A DNA stretch of 19,145 nt from an uncultured Bacteroidales bacterium (GTDB lineage: Bacteria > Bacteroidota > Bacteroidia > Bacteroidales > Paludibacteraceae), in assembly GCA_937907165.1 (NCBI GenBank), contig CALCUH010000203.1, positions 1 through 19,145 of the forward strand. Reading direction: 5' to 3'. Below, piece by piece: positions 1-6,475 of the stretch. The translations under genes were made by a program, and so were the position numbers. Numbering within the stretch: the stretch's first letter is position 1; each line of letters opens with the position of its first letter. The notes under the pieces were generated by a model. The model had not been told where the DNA came from. It did not search any database and worked only from the letters and a program-made list of their open reading frames with translations.

Positions 1-102
1 CTTTGGTTTTCTGTACCTTAGCTTTGACTATATTGTACAGGTGAATTTTGTCAAAAAAAGGGCGCTAATGTGTTCTTTTTGTGTTTTTTTAAACAAAATT
101 TC

Positions 103-143
103 AAAAAAAGAGCGTCACCACAGAACAACGGGCGACGCTCTTT
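103..143 (-). terminator. Rho-independent terminator after the leftward outer-membrane protein gene
   Basis: A perfect 10-bp stem is formed by 107-116 (aaagagcgtc) and 134-143 (gacgctcttt), with a 17-base loop. Read leftward, the stem is followed at once by seven T residues (complement of the A run 103-109). It lies 29 bases past the stop codon of the leftward gene ending at 172, so it most likely ends that transcript and possibly the upstream LD-carboxypeptidase transcript too. The rest of 1-171 shows no gene I can support. Confidence 0.85.
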
Positions 144-171
144 CTTTATCGATTTGAAAATATTACCATCA

Positions 172-852
172 TCAATACTCCGCCACAGCATCATACGGAA
201 TCACCGTCTCAATGGTGGAGAATACATAACGCACACCCACAGCAAGAATATTAGAGCGGAATTTGCCCAAGAATCCACGTTCGTCAGCATTCACCAAGTC
301 GAAAGTATTACGATAAATAAAAAGGGCTTTCCAATGGTCATTGATATTGTAGCCGAATTCAGCGCCGAGCGAGAGGTCGAAACCATGGTTCATCTCCTTG
401 CCATCCAAGCCATAACGGTTGAATGACTCTCCATTATAAGTTAGTTCAGGCGTTTTTTGACCAATATAGAGGTCACCTTGGAATCCGCAAGAAATTCCCA
501 GCCAGAACTTATCTTGGATAGGAATACGGTAAGTCAGCAACACAGGCAAAGAGAAGTAATGATACCTGCAAGCGTCTGGCTTATCGCCCTCCCACAAATC
601 AGTAGGCTCCAGACGGAAACGTTTGGTAAAAAGAGAGGCACCGAAGCTCACGTTCCACTGCGATTTAGAGCCGAAAGTATAAGCACCCACCAGTTCAGGC
701 AAGAAAGTGGCGGAACGTTCCACCGTGAAATTAGGCTCGTCCGCCCGGTTGGAGCGACTAATCAAAGCACCCATATTAGCGCCCACTTCCCATTGTGCGA
801 AAAGCGCCATCGGCAGCAACAATCCCACCAAAATATTGACTACACGTTTCAT
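172..852 (-). CDS. Outer-membrane beta-barrel protein (PorT / OMP_b-brl_2-like), 226 aa
   Basis: This is a small predicted outer-membrane beta-barrel protein of unknown specific role. Residues 1-18 or so form a signal peptide (Lys-Arg, hydrophobic core, then ALFA before QWEVG), as is common in Bacteroidetes exported proteins. The mature part alternates short amphipathic strands with polar turns and has glycine/aromatic patterns typical of 8-10-strand barrels: VGANMGALI near 23-31, WNVSFGASLF near 66-75, FWLGISCGF near 116-124, FDLSLGAEFGY near 158-168, and ILAVGVRYVF near 202-211. The length fits the PorT-like barrel class. The last strand is followed by a tail of about 15 residues ending in Tyr, so the usual terminal aromatic is not at the end of the barrel strand itself. 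The gene follows the LD-carboxypeptidase gene by 79 bases in the same direction. I see no clear promoter in that gap, so co-transcription is plausible. Family-level call only; substrate or partner unknown. Confidence 0.75.
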   Translation of the reverse strand: MKRVVNILVGLLLPMALFAQWEVGANMGALISRSNRADEPNFTVERSATFLPELVGAYTFGSKSQWNVSFGASLFTKRFRLEPTDLWEGDKPDACRYHYFSLPVLLTYRIPIQDKFWLGISCGFQGDLYIGQKTPELTYNGESFNRYGLDGKEMNHGFDLSLGAEFGYNINDHWKALFIYRNTFDLVNADERGFLGKFRSNILAVGVRYVFSTIETVIPYDAVAEY

Positions 853-931
853 ATCCTAACAAATAATTTTCTCGACGATTTTTAATAACACATATTTTCA
901 CAACGTTGCGGAACCGGAAATATTATCCACA

Positions 932-1846
932 TCACTTTGATTTCTTCACCAAAGAGAGGCTACCACCAAGTTCCGTGACGGACAATCTATATTCGGTGCC
1001 CTCCACAATCGGCCAATTAAAGCCCTCATGCCCCACAGGAACTCCGAACAAGACCGGATAGTCATAGCCAGCCACCGCATCCGCGATCACCTTTTCCGCA
1101 GAGATGAGCGTATCGTCCTCCGGAATATCGGAAAAGCAGCCGACCACCAAACCAGCCAAATGTTCGAGCACGCCGCCCAAGCGCAAGTTATTAATCATAC
1201 GATCGATATGATACATCCTTTCGGCAAGATCCTCGATGAACAATATTTTGCCCCGCATGTCCACATCCAAAGGCGTGCCGCGCATCGCATAAAGCAACGA
1301 GAGGTTACCACCCGAAATAGGAGCGGAGACTTCACCCAAACGATTATAAGGAGAAGCGCCCTCCACCACGCAACGCATCTCCTCCCCCTTCAGCAAATCA
1401 CGAAGAGCCTGAGCAGAGTCGCTGTTCGTCTCCAAAGCACGCGCCATCGCCCCATGCACCGAAGCGAAGCCATGCTGTTGGAACGAGGCATGGAGAGCGG
1501 TGATGTCGCTAAAACCAATCAACCATTTAGGATGTTTGGCAAATTCGCCGAAATCCAGTTTGTCAACGATGCGCAAACAACCATAGCCACCACGTCCGCA
1601 CAAAATTGCGGAGACAGACGGGTCGTCCATCGCCTGCTGCAAATCAGCCAATCGGTCCTCGTCGGAAGCGGAGAAACGGCCGAACTTTCCCTTAGCCGTG
1701 AAGCCCACTTGAGGCACATATCCCCATTCACGCAAGCGAGCGCAAGCGCCATCAATCAACATCGGGTCCACAGGACCAGCCGGCGATACGATAGCGACCT
1801 TATCGCCCCTCTTTAAAAAATCGGGTCTTACTATATTACAATCCAT
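932..1846 (-). CDS. ldcA: Muramoyltetrapeptide LD-carboxypeptidase, peptidase family S66 (LdcA-like), 304 aa
   Basis: LdcA-type S66 peptidases remove the terminal D-alanine from tetrapeptide muropeptides at the L,D bond during peptidoglycan recycling, normally in the cytoplasm. The sequence shows the expected landmarks: an N-terminal VAIVSPAGPVD strand-loop (17-27), the RGGYG motif (85-89), and the three catalytic positions by homology with E. coli LdcA. These are Ser113 in GFSDIT, Glu205 in LFIEDL and His273 in VGHEG. All three are intact, and the total length of 304 is normal for the family. No signal peptide is visible, which agrees with a cytoplasmic enzyme. The ATG at 1846 follows a good TAnnTTTG element about 20 bases upstream, which supports this start. 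The gene lies between a secreted lamin-tail protein and a small outer-membrane protein, so its neighbours share an envelope theme. Some S66 members (MccF type) act on other amides, but the GGYG and GFSDIT context favours the LdcA branch. Confidence 0.9.
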   Translation of the reverse strand: MDCNIVRPDFLKRGDKVAIVSPAGPVDPMLIDGACARLREWGYVPQVGFTAKGKFGRFSASDEDRLADLQQAMDDPSVSAILCGRGGYGCLRIVDKLDFGEFAKHPKWLIGFSDITALHASFQQHGFASVHGAMARALETNSDSAQALRDLLKGEEMRCVVEGASPYNRLGEVSAPISGGNLSLLYAMRGTPLDVDMRGKILFIEDLAERMYHIDRMINNLRLGGVLEHLAGLVVGCFSDIPEDDTLISAEKVIADAVAGYDYPVLFGVPVGHEGFNWPIVEGTEYRLSVTELGGSLSLVKKSK

Positions 1847-1866
1847 TCCGTTTTCAATTATTCATA

Positions 1867-1874
1867 CAAATTTA
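1867..1874 (-). promoter_or_regulatory. Bacteroidetes -7 promoter element TAAATTTG for ldcA
   Basis: Read leftward, 1874 to 1867 is TAAATTTG, an exact match to the Bacteroidetes -7 consensus TAnnTTTG, ending 20 bases before the ATG at 1846. A TTTCG reminiscent of the -33 element lies about 17 bases further upstream. The implied 5' leader is short, roughly 15 bases. This suggests ldcA has its own start site rather than depending only on read-through from the upstream lamin-tail gene. Confidence 0.5.
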
Positions 1875-1908
1875 AATCTAAAGCATAAATAACGAAAGCG
1901 GAACGGAG

Positions 1909-1945
1909 AAAAAAAAGCGATTTCCATAAAATCATCGGGAAACCA
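1909..1945 (-). terminator. Possible weak terminator after the lamin-tail gene
   Basis: Read leftward, the end of the lamin-tail gene gives TTTCC, a 12-base loop, GGAAA, then TCGC and a run of eight T (complement of the A run 1909-1916). The stem is only about five pairs and overlaps the stop codon, so termination may be partial. It is listed because the T run is long and the next gene has its own promoter motif. Confidence 0.3.
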
Positions 1946-3668
1946 ACACAACAAAACGACGGTTCACACGGTTACCGGAAGGGTGAATCGCCTCAAAGAG
2001 GACAACATAAGGAGCCGGAGAGACCAACAATCCTTCGGAACGTCCGTCCCAAGACAATTCACCAGAGCGTTCAAGTCTAAGGGCATCGGCAAGAACCGAG
2101 ACGAGCGAGCCGTCCAGCGCATAAACACGCACGTTTGCCATATAGCCCGAATTATCCAACACATAGCGCAAGCGGAAGGAGCCATTCTCCTGATAAGGGT
2201 AACAAACACGATCAGCCTCGAAGAAGAAATCCTCCACCGCCTGCATCCCCCTACCATCATAGCCAGGAGAGGCATAACCATTTTCCGACAAGGCAGATGC
2301 CCAAAGCACATCATCCACCGATATTCTCTCCAAAGAGACCCCCACCCCTTTGTCAGGCATCCCCTCATCATGGAAGTCTGGAGAATAAAAGACATCCTCC
2401 AAAAGGAGAGAATCAGAGAGACGGAAAAGAGAGACATAACCGCCCGAATTATTCATGGAAGCCATATTAGCCACAGTGACGAAAGCTTCCGGATGAGAAC
2501 AAGAAGAGAGAGCACACACACCTTCAACGCTCTTCGTGAGGACCTTATATTCGCCAGGGAATACCAAAGAAGAGGAAGAAGATATCCGTTTACCGAACTT
2601 GGAAGCCGCATCCGTCTTACGGGTAGCGAAAACGATGTCGGACAAGTCCAGCACCTTCTCCGAGCGGTTATACAACTCAACAAACTCAGCGCCGCCCGAC
2701 GTTGGAGCGAACATAATCTCCGTAAAGAGCAAATCACCCTGTTCCACAACGGAAGGCAGACCATAAACGAGAGAAGTGTCCAAAGCATTTCCAGCACGAT
2801 CCGTCAGATTCCGCAAAGAGAGCTCATAACGTTCGCCCTCACTCAAAGGAGTTTTCAGACGGAAAGCCAAACGAGAAGAGAAGGGATCGAAAAGAGGCGT
2901 CGATTCAAAGCAATCAGGCAAGACACACGATAAAGAACTCACGTCGACAGGTTCGTCCACCACACAATAGAAAACCGAATCCGAGCATTCCAAACCAATT
3001 ACCCGAGGGGCGGAATTATCCTCAGCAGGATTCCCAGAGACCGTCCAATCATCAAAAGAGAACGAAGAGGCCTTCGCCTTGGTATATTTACAATAGAGAC
3101 CCGAATAATACGAAGAGAATCGTGAAGAATCCGTGACAACAAACTCCTTGCGGTACTTTTTCTCACCGTTCAATTTAGAGGAAACCGTCCATTCACCCGA
3201 AGCCTTTCTACTCACCTTCACCTCCAAATGCAAAAGTTTCTCGTCCTTCGCAGCCATGAGACGCATCGTATCACTTTTCGCCAATGTGACGACAGAACCG
3301 TTTTTCTTTTGGAAACAGAGAGACAACTGACGTTTCGAATCACCGACACGAAGGAAATAGGCGGCGGAAGAAGCGCCTACGACTGGCAGTTCAGATGCCA
3401 AATAATAACGCGCATAGCATGAACTGGTCGGTTCTGGCATAGACAAAGAGAGACTCCACTCCGCACCGTCCATGGCAGACGAAGGAGCAAATAAAAAACT
3501 TTCACCCGACGAATCATTGTAAGACGAGAGAAGACCATCAGACACCTTAAACAAGTCATTCGTACCCAAACAGGAGGAAGGAATCGAATCACCATCAAAA
3601 CTGACATTCACTTGGGATGAGACCCAACATGGGCACAAAAGCGCCGCAACAAACAAGATTTTTTTCAT
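1932..3668 (-). CDS. Secreted lamin-tail-domain (LTD) protein with FlgD-like C-terminus, 578 aa
   Basis: Residues 1-19 form a signal peptide (MKKILFVAAL, then SSQ). Its cysteines lack a proper lipobox, so a lipoprotein is unlikely. Residues about 20-212 form a beta-rich region that resembles concanavalin/LamG-like folds and ends at FDDWTVSG. Residues about 219-303 look like a bacterial Ig-like module (SAPRVIGLE to NLTDRAGNALD). Residues about 311-432 match the lamin tail domain: GDLLFTEIMF, AEFVELYNRS, then LDLSDI and a PGEYKVLT strand. The C-terminus (about 490-578) resembles the FlgD-Ig-like fold: RYVLDNSGY, VRVYALDGSLV, LSWDGR and PYVVLFEA. It lacks the YPNP/G-x-Y-x-V signature of a T9SS type A sorting tail, so its surface fate is unclear. 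The mature protein has an unusually high number of cysteines (about eleven). Proteins with this arrangement are widespread in Bacteroidales but mostly uncharacterised. The gene is divergent from asd across a 147-base gap. Confidence 0.8.
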   Translation of the reverse strand: MKKILFVAALLCPCWVSSQVNVSFDGDSIPSSCLGTNDLFKVSDGLLSSYNDSSGESFLFAPSSAMDGAEWSLSLSMPEPTSSCYARYYLASELPVVGASSAAYFLRVGDSKRQLSLCFQKKNGSVVTLAKSDTMRLMAAKDEKLLHLEVKVSRKASGEWTVSSKLNGEKKYRKEFVVTDSSRFSSYYSGLYCKYTKAKASSFSFDDWTVSGNPAEDNSAPRVIGLECSDSVFYCVVDEPVDVSSLSCVLPDCFESTPLFDPFSSRLAFRLKTPLSEGERYELSLRNLTDRAGNALDTSLVYGLPSVVEQGDLLFTEIMFAPTSGGAEFVELYNRSEKVLDLSDIVFATRKTDAASKFGKRISSSSSLVFPGEYKVLTKSVEGVCALSSCSHPEAFVTVANMASMNNSGGYVSLFRLSDSLLLEDVFYSPDFHDEGMPDKGVGVSLERISVDDVLWASALSENGYASPGYDGRGMQAVEDFFFEADRVCYPYQENGSFRLRYVLDNSGYMANVRVYALDGSLVSVLADALRLERSGELSWDGRSEGLLVSPAPYVVLFEAIHPSGNRVNRRFVVLVSR

Positions 3669-3717
3669 TTCACATTAACTTTTATAATTAAATATTACAA
3701 GTAAACCGCAAACAAAT

Positions 3718-3725
3718 TATCTTTG
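3718..3725 (+). promoter_or_regulatory. Bacteroidetes -7 promoter element TATCTTTG for asd
   Basis: TATCTTTG matches the TAnnTTTG consensus exactly and lies about 90 bases before the asd start codon, in the divergent gap. No clear -33 TTTG is seen at the expected distance. It implies a leader of about 84 bases that is rich in A and T. Confidence 0.5.
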
Positions 3726-3762
3726 CACTAATTTTAGGGAAGAGCAAACATTATTCCCGACG

Positions 3763-3770
3763 CAAAAATA
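3763..3770 (-). promoter_or_regulatory. Possible leftward -7 element TATTTTTG for the lamin-tail gene
   Basis: Read leftward, 3770 to 3763 is TATTTTTG, a match to TAnnTTTG about 95 bases before the ATG at 3668. The surrounding sequence is very A/T-rich, so a chance match is quite possible. If real, the leader RNAs of this gene and asd would overlap head to head. Confidence 0.3.
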
Positions 3771-3815
3771 ATAAAATGCGTAATAAATACAAATACAAAT
3801 AACATAAAAAAGAAA

Positions 3816-4826
3816 ATGAGAGTAGCAATCGTTGGAACAAGCGGCGCAGTAGGACAAGAATTCCTTCGCGTATTGGCAGAGCGTAATTTTCCGCTAGATG
3901 ATTTAGTATTATTCGGATCATCCAGAAGTGCAGGACGCACATACGAGTTCAAAGGCAAGCAATACACCGTCAAAGAGTTGAAGCACAATGACGACTTCAA
4001 AGGTATCGACATCGCCTTCACCTCAGCAGGCGCAAGCATTTCCAAAGAATTTGCGGAAGACATCACCAAATACGGTGCAGTGATGATCGACAACTCCAGC
4101 GCATTCCGTATGGACGAACAAGTTCCATTGGTTGTGCCTGAGTGCAACGCAGCAGACGCATTAAACCGTCCGCGCAACATCATCGCCAACCCTAACTGCA
4201 CCACCATCATGATGGTAGTCGCATTACAACCATTGGAAAAGATCAGCCACATCAAACGCATCCACATCTCCAGCTACCAAGCAGCCAGCGGCGCAGGAGC
4301 ATCCGCTATGGCGGAGTTAGAGCAACAATACAGAGAAGTATTGGATGGCAAGCCTGTGACTGTCAACAAATTCGCCTATCAGTTGGCATACAACGTCATT
4401 CCTCAAATCGACGTCTTCACAGACAACGGCTACACCAAGGAGGAGATGAAGATGTTCAACGAAACAAAGAAAATCATGCACAGCGACGTAGCATGTTCCG
4501 CTATGTGCGTACGCGTGCCTTCTTTGCGTTCCCACTCAGAAGCTATTTGGGTTGAGACAGAGAAGCCAATCAGCGTGGAGCAAGCACAAAAAGCGTTCGC
4601 TGAGGGAGAAGGTCTCCAATTGATGGACGATCCGGCAAATAAGAAATACCCTATGCCTCTCTTCTTGGCAGGCAAGGACGACGTTTACGTAGGTCGTGTC
4701 CGCAAAGACTTGGCAAACGAGAACGGTTTGACATTCTGGATTGTGGGCGACCAAATCAAGAAAGGCGCAGCATTGAACGCTGTTCAAATCGCAGAATACC
4801 TCATCAAGGTAGGCAACGTGAAATAA
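3816..4826 (+). CDS. asd: Aspartate-semialdehyde dehydrogenase, 336 aa
   Basis: Asd catalyses NADPH-dependent conversion of L-aspartyl-4-phosphate to L-aspartate 4-semialdehyde, the branch point towards lysine/diaminopimelate, threonine and methionine. The protein starts with the nucleotide-binding motif GTSGAVGQE (7-15). The catalytic cysteine is Cys128 in NPNCTTIMMV. The SSYQAASGAG segment (152-161) carries the conserved Gln155, and the catalytic base is His240 in RSHSEAIW. The KDDVYVGRVRKD and LTFWIVGDQ segments near the end are typical of the bacterial Asd group, as is the length of 336. The ATG at 3816 is preceded by an A-rich stretch, usual for Bacteroidetes starts, and places the nucleotide-binding strand right at the N-terminus. 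The gene stands alone, with its own promoter motif and a terminator 19 bases after the stop. Nothing unusual is seen. Confidence 0.97.
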   Translation: MRVAIVGTSGAVGQEFLRVLAERNFPLDDLVLFGSSRSAGRTYEFKGKQYTVKELKHNDDFKGIDIAFTSAGASISKEFAEDITKYGAVMIDNSSAFRMDEQVPLVVPECNAADALNRPRNIIANPNCTTIMMVVALQPLEKISHIKRIHISSYQAASGAGASAMAELEQQYREVLDGKPVTVNKFAYQLAYNVIPQIDVFTDNGYTKEEMKMFNETKKIMHSDVACSAMCVRVPSLRSHSEAIWVETEKPISVEQAQKAFAEGEGLQLMDDPANKKYPMPLFLAGKDDVYVGRVRKDLANENGLTFWIVGDQIKKGAALNAVQIAEYLIKVGNVK

Positions 4827-4844
4827 TCAGTTTTCTCTATAAAG

Positions 4845-4875
4845 AAAAGCGCGTCAGGAATGGCGCGCTTTTTTT
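4845..4875 (+). terminator. Rho-independent terminator after asd
   Basis: Arms 4845-4853 (aaaagcgcg) and 4864-4872 (cgcgctttt) pair perfectly over nine bases with a 10-base loop and run into a T tract to 4875. This is a standard intrinsic terminator starting 19 bases after the asd stop codon. Between here and the leftward terminator at 5019 there are about 140 bases in which I see no gene. Confidence 0.9.
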
Positions 4876-5018
4876 ATGGGAACAAGCGAGAGATGTGTTT
4901 AATGTTCAATTCCATTCAAATCCGGCGCTCATCTATCTCTGCTATTTCCTCTAATAAGGAATGGGACACATTGTCAGACATCCGACAAAAGGATTTCCAG
5001 TTTTAATCACACGGCAAA

Positions 5019-5053
5019 GAAAAAGGGGATTTGAAGTGTCATCTCAAATCCCC
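5019..5053 (-). terminator. Rho-independent terminator for the giant protein/OmpA operon
   Basis: Arms 5025-5034 (ggggatttga) and 5044-5053 (tcaaatcccc) pair perfectly over ten bases with a 9-base loop. Read leftward, the stem is followed by five T (complement of 5020-5024), one C, then TTT. It begins 22 bases after the OmpA-family stop codon and faces the asd terminator, so this is a convergent gene end with one terminator per strand. Confidence 0.88.
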
Positions 5054-5075
5054 CTATATTAAAGCTCAAAGACAA

Positions 5076-6434
5076 TTATTTTACGATTATCTCGATACGT
5101 CTATTCATCTGTCGATTCGCCTCACTCGTATTAGGCACAAGCGGTTCAGAAGAACCCTTACTTCTAGCCATGACACGATTAATAGGGCAGCCAGCCTTTA
5201 TCAGCAATTTTCGCATCGCCTCGGCTCGTTGCATACCGAGTTCGATGTTCTTAGCCTCGGAACCCAAGTTACAGGTGTGTCCCCAAATGGTGACCTTACG
5301 ACCCGGCGTAGTTTTAATGTAATGAGTCAAATCATTAATATAATTTTGGATTTCATCGTTCATTTCGACGACAGCCTCACCCAATTTGAACTCAACTTTA
5401 ACATTCTTGTTCAACCACTTGACAACCTCCTTAACGTTAGCATATTCCTTAGCCTTACGCTCCTCCTCTTGTTGAGCCAATTGACGGGCGATGCGGAGCA
5501 CCTCCTCAATTTCGTCATTTTCGAACTTCTTAATTTCCGCCTCAATCGCTTCAAGATCTTCATTATCACACTCCATCTCATGCTGCATTTCAGGAAGAGG
5601 GAATATTCTCGGGAAACCAAAAGTAACCCCCACCTTGAGACCTGCGGAGAGGAGATGAACTTTATCCACACGATCGGAAGAAATCACACCAACATAGTCC
5701 TTGCCATCAAAAAGCGGAGCATGATTATCAGACAAGTCCGTGAATCCAAAACCGAAATAAGCGCCGACATAAAAGCTCATATCACTATGTTTAAACGAGC
5801 GAAGAGCGCCAAGATCGACCATAGCGGCAGCACCGATTTTTTTCAAAGAGGCTTCACCCTCACAATTCTCCTTAGTAAAAAAGCCATGTTGAGGAAGATT
5901 CTCATACTCCACATTGGTAAACTTTTCAAAATAGCCTTTCGTCTGCAAAACACCATCCAAAACGGAGTAATTCTTCACAATCGGCACATAAAATTTCACG
6001 CCAGCACCGGCAATAGCGCTCCAAATAGAGTTAATCTTATGGCGATAATAAGCCTCCAAAGGTATTTCAAGATTGACGATATGTTGTTTTTCGCTCCAAT
6101 CCGTGAAAAAGACACGATATTCATAAGGCTTGCCATTTTGTTCATCGACAGCCATATGAGAAAGGCGCAAATCATCATAGAGAGACTTGCCATTATACCA
6201 ACTGAAACCAAAACCGGCACCAGCGAGCCAATGTTCATCGAACACATGTCGATACTCAGCCCGCACCTCAGTACCCAGTCCAGGATTGTGTTTACCCGAT
6301 TGGGGAGAGAATTGGACAGAATGCATGCCTGCGCCCATGGTAACATCGACATAATGTCCATAATCTTGAGCTTGCATAGTCATGGATATCCAAGACAGCA
6401 AGGCAAATAATATCGAAATCCTTCTCATATTCAT
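5076..6434 (-). CDS. OmpA-family outer-membrane protein with N-terminal beta-barrel, 452 aa
   Basis: The reading frame opens with a GTG at 6470, but the ATG at 6434 (or the one at 6428) directly precedes a signal peptide (MNMRRISILFALL, ending MQAQ), so I choose 6434. Numbered from there, residues about 24-275 form an outer-membrane barrel (AGAGFGFSWY, NLEIPLEAYYRH, YVGAYFGFGF, LSAGLKVGVTFG). Residues about 284-338 form a charged helical linker rich in Glu and Lys. Residues about 345-452 are an OmpA/MotB-type peptidoglycan-binding domain with GHTCNLGSEA, the conserved Arg403 in MQRAEAMRKLL, and the NRQMNRRIEI ending. The Asp that binds diaminopimelate in OmpA (GHTD) is Cys388 here, while the partner Arg is kept. 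The gene starts 41 bases after the stop of the giant protein gene in the same direction, and a terminator follows it, so the two are probably one operon. A role in tethering or assisting the giant protein is an inference. Confidence 0.85.
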   Translation of the reverse strand: MNMRRISILFALLSWISMTMQAQDYGHYVDVTMGAGMHSVQFSPQSGKHNPGLGTEVRAEYRHVFDEHWLAGAGFGFSWYNGKSLYDDLRLSHMAVDEQNGKPYEYRVFFTDWSEKQHIVNLEIPLEAYYRHKINSIWSAIAGAGVKFYVPIVKNYSVLDGVLQTKGYFEKFTNVEYENLPQHGFFTKENCEGEASLKKIGAAAMVDLGALRSFKHSDMSFYVGAYFGFGFTDLSDNHAPLFDGKDYVGVISSDRVDKVHLLSAGLKVGVTFGFPRIFPLPEMQHEMECDNEDLEAIEAEIKKFENDEIEEVLRIARQLAQQEEERKAKEYANVKEVVKWLNKNVKVEFKLGEAVVEMNDEIQNYINDLTHYIKTTPGRKVTIWGHTCNLGSEAKNIELGMQRAEAMRKLLIKAGCPINRVMARSKGSSEPLVPNTSEANRQMNRRIEIIVK

Positions 6435-6475
6435 AAAAAATTCTTTTTCGAATAAAACAAGCGGAAACACGTCCG

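Noticed and set aside
19..26. TAGCTTTG, a rightward -7 promoter match at the left edge
   Set aside because: There is no rightward gene downstream, no -33 element at the right distance, and the leftward gene faces it. A chance match is more likely.
1574..1594. Cys in RGGYGC of the LD-carboxypeptidase, first suspected to be a lost nucleophile
   Set aside because: By alignment with E. coli LdcA, the nucleophile is the Ser of the later GHSDFT/GFSDIT motif (Ser113 here), which is present.
1028..1816. Rightward frame opposite ldcA (and another at 1983-2933 opposite the lamin-tail gene)
   Set aside because: Each lies fully antisense to a gene with intact family motifs and has low-complexity composition with no support.
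5031..6410. Rightward frame of 459 codons opposite the OmpA-family gene
   Set aside because: It overlaps the leftward terminator and a clear OmpA-family gene, has no recognisable domain, and starts within the hairpin. It is a shadow frame.
6435..6470. GTG at 6470 as start of the OmpA-family protein
   Set aside because: It would put 12 residues with acidic and bulky side chains in front of a complete signal peptide. The ATG at 6434 or 6428 gives a normal signal peptide.
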